Source of the DNA: Achromobacter spanius
GTDB lineage: Bacteria; Pseudomonadota; Gammaproteobacteria; Burkholderiales; Burkholderiaceae_B
DNA length: 64,000 nt
Assembly: GCF_003994415.1 (NCBI RefSeq)
Contig: NZ_CP034689.1
Coordinates: 682,001 to 746,000, forward strand
Direction of reading: 5' to 3'
In this document: one piece after another, positions 1 through 7,446 of the stretch
How the letters are laid out: each line of letters begins with the position of its first letter
How positions within the stretch are numbered: the first letter of the stretch is position 1
The notes under the pieces: generated by a model
Database searches by the model: none
What the model saw: the letters and a program-made list of their open reading frames with translations, nothing else
Told to the model about the DNA's origin: nothing
Program-made: the position numbers and the translations under genes

Positions 1-500
1 ATCACCCGTTGCTCGCAGCCCAGGCCAGCCAAGTAGTCACGTTGCGCCAGCGCCTGCTGGTAGGCGTCGGCATCTTGGTAGACCAGCAGCTTGCCCGCCG
101 TGGTGAAGTCGAAGTCGGGTTGTTCATCACGCACCAGCGTGTGTACGCACAAACGGCTGTACATGCCCAGCGCCAGCAGTTCACGCGTGGTCTCACGGTT
201 TCTGTCGCGCGTGCAGGAGCGTAGAAACGCCAGGCTCCAACGCCATTGGTCGGGGTCCAGCCGAGGGCGAAAGCGTAGCGGCGCATCTTGGGCCAGCAGC
301 CAGGACGGCAGCTTGGGCAAGACGGCGGGGTCGGCCAGCGGGGCGACAAAGCTATAGCTCAGTTGTGCGCCGTTGGCCATGCTGGTGGCTTGGCCCGGGC
401 CGGACCCCGCATCCACGACCGTCACGCGATGGCCCTCGCGATGCAGGAAGTAGGCGGTGGCCATGCCGACCACGCCCGCGCCGATGACAACGATGTGCAT
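1..500 (-). CDS. D-amino acid dehydrogenase-like FAD oxidoreductase, 3' end outside window
   Basis: FAD-dependent oxidoreductase of the DadA/glycine oxidase group, which oxidises D-amino acids to 2-oxo acids and ammonia at the membrane. The first residues form the FAD dinucleotide-binding turn VVIGAGVVGMATAYFL, then an acidic residue in VTVVDAG and the segment ATSMANGAQLSYSF typical of DadA small subunits. Only the first 166 codons are inside the window; the gene runs off the left edge. ATG at 500 was chosen because the FAD fold begins at residue 2. It follows the D-aminoacylase gene on the same strand with a 93 bp gap, so deacylated D-amino acids would be its natural substrates (inference from context). 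Confidence 0.85.
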   Translation of the reverse strand, partial: MHIVVIGAGVVGMATAYFLHREGHRVTVVDAGSGPGQATSMANGAQLSYSFVAPLADPAVLPKLPSWLLAQDAPLRFRPRLDPDQWRWSLAFLRSCTRDRNRETTRELLALGMYSRLCVHTLVRDEQPDFDFTTAGKLLVYQDADAYQQALAQRDYLAGLGCEQRV

Positions 501-593
501 GATGCTCCAAGGAAGCCGCCGCGCGCCAAGGGCGCGACGTTCAGGGTTGCTATTTGCTAATTGCCTTTGGCTATTCGCTATTCGTTATTCGCT

Positions 594-2111
594 TCACGTA
601 GCGCTTGCGTTACAGGCCGCCCAGGCCGGTGTTTCGAAGCCGGGGGCGGCGCGCTCGTCGCCGCGCAGCAGGCGGCCCGGGCGGGCGCCGGTGGGCGCGC
701 CGTTTTCCTCGACCACTTGGCCATTGACCAGCACCGCGTGGATGCCGGTGGACGGCAGCGTAGGCTCGGCAAAGCTGGCCAGGTCGGCGACGGTGGCGGC
801 GTCGAACACCACCACGTCGGCATAACAGCCGGCGCGCAATACGCCGCGGTCTTTCAAGCCGAATTGCGCGGCGGTCAGGCTCGTCATGCGGCGCACGGCT
901 TCTTCCAGGCCCAGCACGCGCATCTCGCGCACGTAGCGCGCCAGCACGCGCGAAAACGCGCCCCACAAACGGGGGTGCGGGCGCTGGTCATGCGGCAGGC
1001 CGTCCGACCCGATCATGACGCTGCCATGCCCGATGACCCGTTTGACGTCGGCTTCATCCATCGAAAAATAAATGGCGCCGCCCGGCGACAGTTCTTCGGC
1101 CAGGCGGGTAGGGTCCTTGCCTTCACGCGCGGCCAGTTCGCGCAGGTCCACGCCCTGGATTTCCGGGCGCGTTTGCGACCACGTCACGATGATCTTTTCG
1201 CCCGCCGCCACGCGGCGCGGTTCCAGAATGGTGGACGACGCGGCGTAGGGGTAGACATCCATGCCCACGGGTTGGTCAGCGCGCACGCGGTCGAACAGCG
1301 CCAGCGTTTGCGCGGTGCGTCCGTGGTTGTGCTTGCCGGTGACCTTGTGGTGCGACAGGATGGCCGGCACGTCCGCCGCGCGGCCAATCAGGAAGGCTTC
1401 TTCCATGGCGTCGCAAACGTGGTCGGCTTCGTCGCGCAGGTGCGTGGTGTACAGGCCGCGCCAGGCCTTCAAGGGCTCGGCCACGCCGATCACTTCCTCG
1501 GTGCTGGCGTGCATGGCGGTGGGGTAGTACAGGCCCGTGGACAAGCCGGCGGCACCCGCCGCCATGGCCTCGTCCAGCGCGCGTCGCATGGTGGCGATCT
1601 CGCCTTTGTCAGCGGGGCGGTCCAGCCGGTCCATGGCCGATACGCGCAAGCTGGAATGGCCCACCAGCGCCAGGCTGTTGACGGCGGCGGGCGTGGCTTC
1701 CAGCGCGTCGGCGTAGTCCTGCATGCGGGCGTAGAGTTCCCCCGTGTGCTTGGCCAGCAGGTTCAGCGGGGGCGGCACCACGTCGCCCGGCGTGCGCACC
1801 GGCGCCAGGCTGATGCCGCAGTTGCCGGTGACCACGGTGGTGATGCCCTGGCTGACTTTGGGCCGCATCAGCGGCGTGCCCAGCAGCGCGCGGTCATCGT
1901 GGGTATGGCAATCGATGAAGCCCGGTGACACCACCTTGCCGGTGGCGTCCAGGCGGCGCCGCGCGCGCCATTGTGCGCCGTCGCCGATGGCCGCGATGCG
2001 CTCGCCCTGAATGGCGATGTCGGCGCGGCGGGCGGGTCCGCCCAAACCGTCGGCCACCTGGCCGCCTGTGATGATGATGTCGTATTCCTGCGGGTCGGGA
2101 TGCGCGGGCAT
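594..2111 (-). CDS. N-acyl-D-amino-acid deacylase (D-aminoacylase)
   Basis: Zinc amidohydrolase that removes the acyl group from N-acyl-D-amino acids. About 505 residues, the family size. The metal motif is seen as DCHTHDD (His69, His71), the bridging Cys as VTGNCGIS (Cys98), followed by the histidines in YTTHLRDE and ILSHHKVTGKHNHG and the catalytic Asp in MIGSDGLPHD. All residues known from the Alcaligenes enzyme are present, so it should be active. ATG 2111 was chosen over an upstream in-frame start because the amidohydrolase fold (YDIIITGG) begins right after it and it leaves 7 bp to the TetR stop. It forms an operon with the TetR gene upstream and the DadA-like gene downstream. Confidence 0.93.
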   Translation of the reverse strand: MPAHPDPQEYDIIITGGQVADGLGGPARRADIAIQGERIAAIGDGAQWRARRRLDATGKVVSPGFIDCHTHDDRALLGTPLMRPKVSQGITTVVTGNCGISLAPVRTPGDVVPPPLNLLAKHTGELYARMQDYADALEATPAAVNSLALVGHSSLRVSAMDRLDRPADKGEIATMRRALDEAMAAGAAGLSTGLYYPTAMHASTEEVIGVAEPLKAWRGLYTTHLRDEADHVCDAMEEAFLIGRAADVPAILSHHKVTGKHNHGRTAQTLALFDRVRADQPVGMDVYPYAASSTILEPRRVAAGEKIIVTWSQTRPEIQGVDLRELAAREGKDPTRLAEELSPGGAIYFSMDEADVKRVIGHGSVMIGSDGLPHDQRPHPRLWGAFSRVLARYVREMRVLGLEEAVRRMTSLTAAQFGLKDRGVLRAGCYADVVVFDAATVADLASFAEPTLPSTGIHAVLVNGQVVEENGAPTGARPGRLLRGDERAAPGFETPAWAACNASAT

Positions 2112-2118
2112 GTAGGGC

Positions 2119-2781
2119 TCAGGTTGGGGGATCGGCGGCTGGCGGTTTGCCGCGCCGCGCCTCCAGGGTGGCAAGGGATTCGGTATTCAAGGGGTCTGGA
2201 AAGCCATGCGCCACCAGGTGTTCCAGCGCACCGCTGATGCGCTCCCAGCCTTCGGGCGTGCGCAGCGGCACGCCCAGGAAGTGGGATTCGGTTTTGCCGC
2301 GCAGCATCAGGTACAGCACGCCGGCCAGCATCACGCTGACCATCGCGGGCATGTCCACGTCGGGCGCCAGGCCGTCCACGCGGTCGATGAAGCCGCGCGC
2401 CGCGCGTTCACGCCGTTCGGCCAGGGGGGCCGACACCTCGTTGCGTTCTATCAGTTCCCAGCGGCGCACTTCGCGCAGGGTTTCATTGCCGGCCAGCGCG
2501 TCGATCTGCGCGCGCAGCATGGACAGCACCAGTTCTCCGGGCGTGCGCTGGCTGGACTCATCTTCCGCCAGCAACCCGGGGTTGCGTGTCCAGAAATCCT
2601 GTTCCTGCATCCAGGCCAGCATCAGGCCCGGCATGCCGTCGAAGTAGCGGTAGATAAGCTCTTTGCTGACCCCTGCGCGCTTGGCGATGGCGTTGATGCC
2701 CACCCCGCCCATGCCGGTTTCCAGAATCTGGGCTTCCAGCGCTTGCAAGATCAGTCGTTCGGTATTTTCGCGGCGGGACAT
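2119..2781 (-). CDS. TetR/AcrR family transcriptional regulator
   Basis: 220-residue repressor-type regulator. The N-terminal helix-turn-helix is clear (INAIAKRAGVSKELIYRYF, about residues 28-47). The C-terminal ligand domain is helical and has no assigned ligand. It is the first gene of a minus-strand set with D-aminoacylase (7 bp gap) and the DadA-like oxidoreductase, so it probably senses an N-acyl- or D-amino acid and autoregulates the set (inference). No clear operator palindrome was picked out in the short upstream region. Confidence 0.9.
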   Translation of the reverse strand: MSRRENTERLILQALEAQILETGMGGVGINAIAKRAGVSKELIYRYFDGMPGLMLAWMQEQDFWTRNPGLLAEDESSQRTPGELVLSMLRAQIDALAGNETLREVRRWELIERNEVSAPLAERRERAARGFIDRVDGLAPDVDMPAMVSVMLAGVLYLMLRGKTESHFLGVPLRTPEGWERISGALEHLVAHGFPDPLNTESLATLEARRGKPPAADPPT

Positions 2782-2784
2782 GGC

Positions 2785-3053
2785 CTATTCCTTCATGAGG
2801 ATGAGGGAGCGGGCGGGGGCCGGCACGCCGGTCACTCGCCCGTCAGCCAGGTCGGCAATGAGTTCGCTGACGGTATGGCCGATACGCCTGCCATCTTGCC
2901 AGACTTCGCTGCCCAGATAGGCGACATTCGCACGCCTTGGCGTACGCGGCAATGAAGGGTCGGATTGCTCGGCAAGAATGCGTCCATGCTGGACTTCCTT
3001 GTTGTAGGGACGACGACAAAGAGAGGGTGCAGCGACTGCGGTTCAGATGTCAT
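2785..3053 (-). pseudogene. small unrecognised gene with an apparent single-base frameshift
   Basis: An ATG at 3053 opens a frame starting MTSEPQSLHPLFVVV, but coding-like sequence then continues in another frame (PYNKEVQHGRILAEQSDP, later VAYLGSEVWQDGRRIGHTVS) to a TAG at 2785-2787, just before tetR. The second frame is open from 3042 but has no ATG, GTG or TTG start. The two halves join across a GTCGTCGTCCC run near 3012-3022, where one base gained or lost would restore a protein of about 90 residues. The 3' half has the G/C third-position bias of genuine genes here. I do not recognise the family. It could be a decayed gene, a sequencing error or programmed frameshifting. Confidence 0.5.
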
Positions 3054-3238
3054 GTGACTACGTGGTCACATTAAGGGCTCCAAGGTATTGCTTTCGGCCA
3101 GAGGGCAGCAAGGGGGGAGTTTCCCTAGGGGCAATGCGGCGACGGCGCATGGGCAATGCAGCCGAAGGGAAGGGGTACGCGAGCGACGGACAATCGGAAC
3201 GCAACCAAGCGCAATCGAAGCGCAATCGGAATGTAAAA

Positions 3239-3271
3239 ACGCCGCGCCGTGGCAAGCACGGAACGCGGCGT
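3239..3271 (-). terminator. intrinsic terminator of the Nudix/ThiE-like operon
   Basis: A 13-bp stem (ACGCCGCG-CCGTG paired with CACGG-AA-CGCGGCGT, 5-base loop, two-base bulge) lies 33 bp beyond the stop codon of the minus-strand Nudix fusion gene. Read on the minus strand it is followed directly by GTTTTTAC. This is the standard Rho-independent layout for a transcript arriving from the DUF815-Nudix operon. Confidence 0.8.
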
Positions 3272-3303
3272 CTTGATGCAGCCGACAGACGATAAGGTGC
3301 GTG

Positions 3304-4266
3304 TCAGATCACGCCACGAATGCCGGCGATGCCGTGCGCGCCATGGCGCAGCGCGTGCGACACGGTCGTGGTCGACTGGCCGCCCAACGCGAACACGGGG
3401 ATGCCCGCATCACGGTTGCCGGCAACAAAGCCTTCCCAACCCAGCGTGGCCGCGCCGGGGTGGCTGGGCGTGTCCAGCACCGGACCCAGCACCGCGAAGT
3501 CGGCGCCGAGTTCGCGGGCGTGGACCACCTGCGCATTATCGTGCGCGGACACGCCGACGAGCGCGCCGGCCGGCAGTTCGGGCCGCGCGTGCAGGCGGCC
3601 CGCATCCGCCGTGCGCAAATGCACGCCGTCGGCTTCCTTCCACCATGCGGCGGGGTGTGCGCTATTGACGAGCACGCGCGCACCGGCGGCGTGGCAACGC
3701 TTGATCACCTGCTGCAAGACCTCGTGCAGCGAGCTTGCGTTTGCGCCGTCCGGCCATTGCGGTTCACGAAACTGCACCAGCTTCACGCCGCGCGCCAGTG
3801 CCGCGTCCAGACGGCCCAGGAACGCGGCCACGCCCGCGCGCGAGCCGATCGAACTGATGCCGTAGGTAGTGGGCAGTTGCAGCCAGCGCAAGGGGGGCAG
3901 CGTGGCGGGCAAGAGATCGCCGACCGACGCTGCGTTGGCGGGGGCCACCCATTCCAGGCGCTGGTTCTCAAGCCCTTGCGGCTCGCCTTCCCAGGCGGTC
4001 ACGTGGCAGAACGCCAGGCGCACGGTGGTGTGCGGATACACGTGCACATAGGTCACCCACGGCCGCGACTGCGTCACGCGGATGCCCAGCTCTTCGTGCA
4101 GTTCGCGGGCCAGCGCTTCCAGCACGGTTTCGCCCGGCTCCAGCTTGCCGCCCGGCAATTCCCACCAGCCCGACCACGGCTTGCCTTCGGGCCGCTGGCC
4201 CAGCAGCAGCATGCCGTCGGGGCGCAGGATCAAACCGGCGGCAACGTCAACGATCTTCTCAGACAT
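3304..4266 (-). CDS. Nudix hydrolase fused to a ThiE-like domain
   Basis: 320-residue two-domain protein. Residues 1-130 form a MutT-type Nudix domain with a complete Nudix box (Gly40, Glu46, Arg54-Glu55, Glu58-Glu59, Gly61), so nucleotide pyrophosphohydrolase activity such as 8-oxo-dGTP cleanup is expected. Residues about 133-320 follow the thiamine phosphate synthase barrel (VQFREP, VGVSAHD, FALGGQSTTT), but the usual QLR-x-K lysine and the Thr-rich phosphate loop are altered, so TMP synthase activity is doubtful. Such fusions are known in proteobacteria. ATG 4266 overlaps the DUF815 stop by 8 bases (ATGTCTGA), so the two are translationally coupled. Confidence 0.88.
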   Translation of the reverse strand: MSEKIVDVAAGLILRPDGMLLLGQRPEGKPWSGWWELPGGKLEPGETVLEALARELHEELGIRVTQSRPWVTYVHVYPHTTVRLAFCHVTAWEGEPQGLENQRLEWVAPANAASVGDLLPATLPPLRWLQLPTTYGISSIGSRAGVAAFLGRLDAALARGVKLVQFREPQWPDGANASSLHEVLQQVIKRCHAAGARVLVNSAHPAAWWKEADGVHLRTADAGRLHARPELPAGALVGVSAHDNAQVVHARELGADFAVLGPVLDTPSHPGAATLGWEGFVAGNRDAGIPVFALGGQSTTTVSHALRHGAHGIAGIRGVI

Positions 4267-5125
4267 GGCGGGCCGCCCAATCACGCGCGAACTGATAAGC
4301 CACCCGGCCCGAACGCGAGCCGCGTTCGATGGTCCATTGCAGCGCCTCGGTGCGCGACGGCTCGATATGCGCTTCGGGGCATCCCAGCTCGCGCAGCCAG
4401 TGGTAGACGATGTCCAGATAGTCGTCCTGCTTGAAGGGGTAGAACGACAGCCACAGGCCAAAGCGTTCCGACAGCGAGATCTTTTCCTCGACGGTCTCGC
4501 CCGGATGGATTTCGCCATCGGGCTGATGTTTGGCTTGCAGGTTTTCGCTCATGTATTCCGGCATCAGGTGGCGCCGGTTGGACGTGGCGTAGATCAGCAC
4601 GTTGTCGCCCGAGGCCGACACGGAACCGTCCAGCACGGACTTCAGCGCCTTGTAGCCGGGTTCGCCTTCTTCGAACGACAGGTCGTCGCAGAACACGATG
4701 AAGCGTTCGGGGCGCGCGGCGACCAGTTCAACGATGTCGGGCAGGTCGCCCAGGTCGGATTTGTCGACTTCGATCAGGCGCAGGCCACGCTCGCCATAGG
4801 CCGCCAGCATGGCCTTGACCAAGGAGCTTTTGCCGGTGCCTCGCGCGCCGGTCATGAGCACGTTGTTGGCGGGCTTGTTCTCAAGGAACTGCAGGGTATT
4901 GCGGTCGATGGTGGCTTTCTGGCGCTCGATGTGCTGAAGGTCTTGCATGTCGATGCGCGCGACGTGGCGCACCGCGTCCAGCCAGCCGCGCGAGCCACGC
5001 TTGCGCCAACGGAAAGCATGCGCGCTCCAGTCGATCTCGGGCGTGGCGGGCGGAAGAAAGGCCTCAAGCTGCGCCAGCACACGCTCGGCGCGCTGGATCA
5101 GGGTGGAAAATTCGGTTGCGGTCAC
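4259..5125 (-). CDS. DUF815 family P-loop ATPase
   Basis: 288-residue AAA-like ATP-binding protein of unknown cellular role. The Walker A loop is GARGTGKSSLVK, the Walker B region is FIVFCDDLSFEEGE, and a sensor-like ATSNRRHLMPEYM follows, as in the DUF815 family. A GTG start at 5125 was chosen: AAGGA lies 7 bases upstream and the length matches the family, while any longer reading would run into the 19-bp repeat array and a dispersed palindromic element. It is co-transcribed with the Nudix/ThiE-like fusion downstream. Confidence 0.88.
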   Translation of the reverse strand: MTATEFSTLIQRAERVLAQLEAFLPPATPEIDWSAHAFRWRKRGSRGWLDAVRHVARIDMQDLQHIERQKATIDRNTLQFLENKPANNVLMTGARGTGKSSLVKAMLAAYGERGLRLIEVDKSDLGDLPDIVELVAARPERFIVFCDDLSFEEGEPGYKALKSVLDGSVSASGDNVLIYATSNRRHLMPEYMSENLQAKHQPDGEIHPGETVEEKISLSERFGLWLSFYPFKQDDYLDIVYHWLRELGCPEAHIEPSRTEALQWTIERGSRSGRVAYQFARDWAARHV

Positions 5126-5211
5126 GTCTGCATCCTTGGGTGGCGTGGGGGCGGTTGTTGTGGGTCGCGGTTGTGCTGTGGATGATTTTGGTTGGAGTTC
5201 GGGCGCTGCTT

Positions 5212-5275
5212 GATGGGTTTGCGCGTTTGGCGCTTGTGTTTTTGGCGGCAGCCTGCCGCGCGGCACCCATCCTAC
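5212..5275 (+). repeat. dispersed palindromic element, forward copy
   Basis: 64-bp copy of an element that begins GATGGGT and ends ACCCATCCTAC, with G/C-rich inner arms (TTGCGCG and CCGCGCGG) that extend the hairpin. It lies upstream of the DUF815 start and abuts the 19-bp array on its CCTAC side. Other copies in the window are at 5993-6056, 20681-21727, 53129-53439 and 58181-58245. Confidence 0.8.
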
Positions 5276-5280
5276 GATGG

Positions 5281-6001
5281 TCGTCCAACCGTGCGATGGC
5301 CGTCCAATCGTTCGATGGTCGTCCAACCTTGGGATGGTTGTCCAATCGTTCGATGGTCATCCAACCGTGCGATGGTTGTCCAACCGTACGATGGTCGTCC
5401 AACCGTGCGATGGTTGTCCAATCGTACGATGGTCGTCCGATCGTTCGATGGTTGTCCAATCGTTCGATGGTCGTCCAACCGTGCGATGGTTGTCCAATCG
5501 TTCGATGGTCGTCCGACCGTGCGATGTTTGTCCAACCGTGCGATGGTTGTCCAATCGTACGATGGTTGTCCAATCGTTCGATGGTCGTCCAACCGTGCGA
5601 TGTTGTCCAATCGTTCGATGGTTGTCCAACCGTGCGATGGTTGTCCAATCGTGCGATGGTCGTCCAATCGTTCGATGGTTGTCCAATCGTGCGATGGTCG
5701 TCCAATCGTTCGATGGTCGTCCAATCGTTCGATGGTCGTCCAACCGTGCGATGGTTGTCCAATCGTTCGATGGTCGTCCAACCGTGCGATGGTTGTCCAA
5801 TCGTTCGATGGTCGTCCAATCGTTCGATGGTCGTCCAACCGTACGATGATCGTCCCACCGTTCGATGGTCGTCCAACCGTTCGATGGTTGTCCAATCGTT
5901 CGATGGTCTTCCAACCGTGCGATGGTTGTCCAACCGTACGATGATCGTCCCACCGTCCGATGGTCGTCCCGTCGTACGACGGTTGTCCCGGCGTAGGATG
6001 G
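5281..6001. repeat. minisatellite: 38 tandem units of 19 bp
   Basis: Read by eye as 38 head-to-tail units of the type TCGTCCAACCGTGCGATGG; 37 units are 19 bp and one (5584-5601) is 18 bp. Variation is concentrated at unit position 2 (C or T), position 9 (T or C) and position 12 (T, G or A). The last few units (from about 5830) are more diverged. Because 19 is not a multiple of three and the unit lacks stops, all frames are open on both strands; I see no convincing start signal and treat these readings as non-coding. The array fills the gap between two inverted copies of the dispersed palindromic element and separates DUF815 from argJ. Confidence 0.95.
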
Positions 6002-6056
6002 GTGAAGCGCGCGATCGCTTCAAGAGGAACACCGCCTAAGATCGCGCGCAACCCAT
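5993..6056 (-). repeat. dispersed palindromic element, reverse copy
   Basis: 64-bp copy in reverse orientation: GTAGGATGGGTG at the left, CAACCCATC at the right, with inner arms GCGCGCGATC and GATCGCGCGC that make a long hairpin. Its first bases are shared with the last 19-bp unit, so the array and element are fused at this end. It lies just downstream of the argJ stop (argJ is on the minus strand). Confidence 0.8.
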
Positions 6057-6107
6057 CAACCTATATCGCGGGCACCTCACCAAATAAATGGCTCGCGCCC
6101 CATCAAT

Positions 6108-7334
6108 TTACGAACGGTAATCCGCGTTGATCGATACATACTCATGCGAAAAATCGCAGGTGTACACCGTGTCCGCCACCGTGCCGCGGCCCAGCGCGAT
6201 GCGCACCTGGATCTCGGCCTGCTTCATCACGCGCTGGCCGTCGGCTTCCTGGTAATCCGGATTGCGGCCGCCGTCTTTCGCCACCAGCACATCGTCCAGC
6301 CACAGGCGAATGTTCGACACGTCCAGATCGTCGATACCCGCGTAGCCCACCGCCGCCAGGATGCGGCCCAGGTTGGGGTCCGAGGCAAAGAACGCGGTCT
6401 TGACCAGCGGGGAATGCGCCACCGCATACGCCACCTTCAGCGCTTCTTCCGTGGTGCCCGCTTCTTCTACGCGGATCGTCATGAACTTGGTGGCGCCTTC
6501 GGCGTCGCGCACGATCTTCGTGGCCAATTCCAGCGCGGCGGCGGTCAGCGCCTCGCGCACGGCGGCGTAGGCGGCGTCGGACTCGCTGTTGACGTTCACG
6601 CCCGACTTGCCGGTGGCGGCGATGATGAAGGAATCGTTCGTGGACGTGTCGCCGTCAACCGTGATGCGGTTGAACGAAGCATCGGCGATTTCCACCGCCA
6701 GCTTCCGCAACAGCGGCTGGGCGATGCCGGCATCGGTGGCCAAAAAGCTGAGCATCGTGGCCATGTTCGGGCGGATCATGCCCGCGCCCTTGCTGATGCC
6801 GGTGAAGGTAACGGTCTTGCCGTCGATCTGTACCTTGGCCGAAGAAATCTTCGGCAGCGTGTCCGTCGTCATGATGCCGTGGGCGGCGCTGGACCAGTGG
6901 TCGGCGCCCAGGTTGGCGATGGCGCCCGGCAGGCCGGCGACCAGGCGGTCCAGCGGCAGGGGTTCCAGAATGACGCCAGTGGAAAACGGCAGAATCTGCG
7001 CGGCCGGCACGCCCAGCAACTTACCCAGCGCGTCGCAGGTGTCGCGCGCTTTCTTCAGGCCTTCTTCGCCCGTGCCCGCGTTGGCGTTGCCGGTGTTGAT
7101 GACCAGCGCGCTGATCGGGCCGCCGGCGGCCAGGTGAGCCTGGCAAACCTGCACCGGCGCGGCGCAGAAACGGTTGCGGGTGAACACACCCGCCACGCTG
7201 GTGCCTTCGGCCAGGCGGAACACGGTCAGGTCACGTCGGTTGGCTTTGCGGATGCCGGCCTCGGTGACGCCGATTTCAACACCGGCAACAGGAAAAATTT
7301 CGGACTCGGAGGGGATCTGCAAATTAACGGCCAT
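6108..7334 (-). CDS. argJ: bifunctional glutamate N-acetyltransferase/ornithine acetyltransferase ArgJ
   Basis: Transfers the acetyl group from N-acetylornithine to glutamate (and can use acetyl-CoA) in the cyclic arginine pathway. 408 residues, full length. The self-cleavage site is visible as KGAGMIRPNMATML; cleavage would be between Ala192 and Thr193, making Thr193 the nucleophile of the beta chain. The N-terminal segments TGNANAGTG and the ending CDFSHEYVSINADYRS are family signatures. ATG 7334 gives the expected N-terminus. No other arg gene is adjacent; the next gene upstream on the same strand is a membrane protein of unknown function. Confidence 0.96.
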   Translation of the reverse strand: MAVNLQIPSESEIFPVAGVEIGVTEAGIRKANRRDLTVFRLAEGTSVAGVFTRNRFCAAPVQVCQAHLAAGGPISALVINTGNANAGTGEEGLKKARDTCDALGKLLGVPAAQILPFSTGVILEPLPLDRLVAGLPGAIANLGADHWSSAAHGIMTTDTLPKISSAKVQIDGKTVTFTGISKGAGMIRPNMATMLSFLATDAGIAQPLLRKLAVEIADASFNRITVDGDTSTNDSFIIAATGKSGVNVNSESDAAYAAVREALTAAALELATKIVRDAEGATKFMTIRVEEAGTTEEALKVAYAVAHSPLVKTAFFASDPNLGRILAAVGYAGIDDLDVSNIRLWLDDVLVAKDGGRNPDYQEADGQRVMKQAEIQVRIALGRGTVADTVYTCDFSHEYVSINADYRS

Positions 7335-7446
7335 GACTTCGTCTCTATGAGTAGGCAGGACAAAATCGCCGCCAGGCTAGGCGGCGCGCGGGGGAAAGCT
7401 CAGTATTATCCCACCGCTTTGGAGCAGCGATTTTTCAGGGGACGGC

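Noticed and set aside
561..1928. 455-codon plus-strand frame opposite the D-aminoacylase gene
   Set aside because: It is an antisense shadow caused by GC-rich codon bias; the minus strand encodes a complete amidohydrolase with all metal ligands.
3047..3295. 82-codon plus-strand frame in the gap before the Nudix fusion
   Set aside because: Low-complexity polar sequence that runs through the terminator hairpin; no ribosome-binding site.
5281..6001. CRISPR array
   Set aside because: There are no spacers between repeats, the unit is only 19 bp and near-continuous, and no cas genes are present.
5064..6051. Long repetitive open frames on both strands through the 19-bp array (HRTIGRPS-type and VRWLSNRS-type repeat proteins)
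   Set aside because: A 19-bp unit without stops leaves every frame open. There is no ribosome-binding site or conserved N-terminus, and frames on both strands are equally long, so they reflect the repeat rather than proteins.
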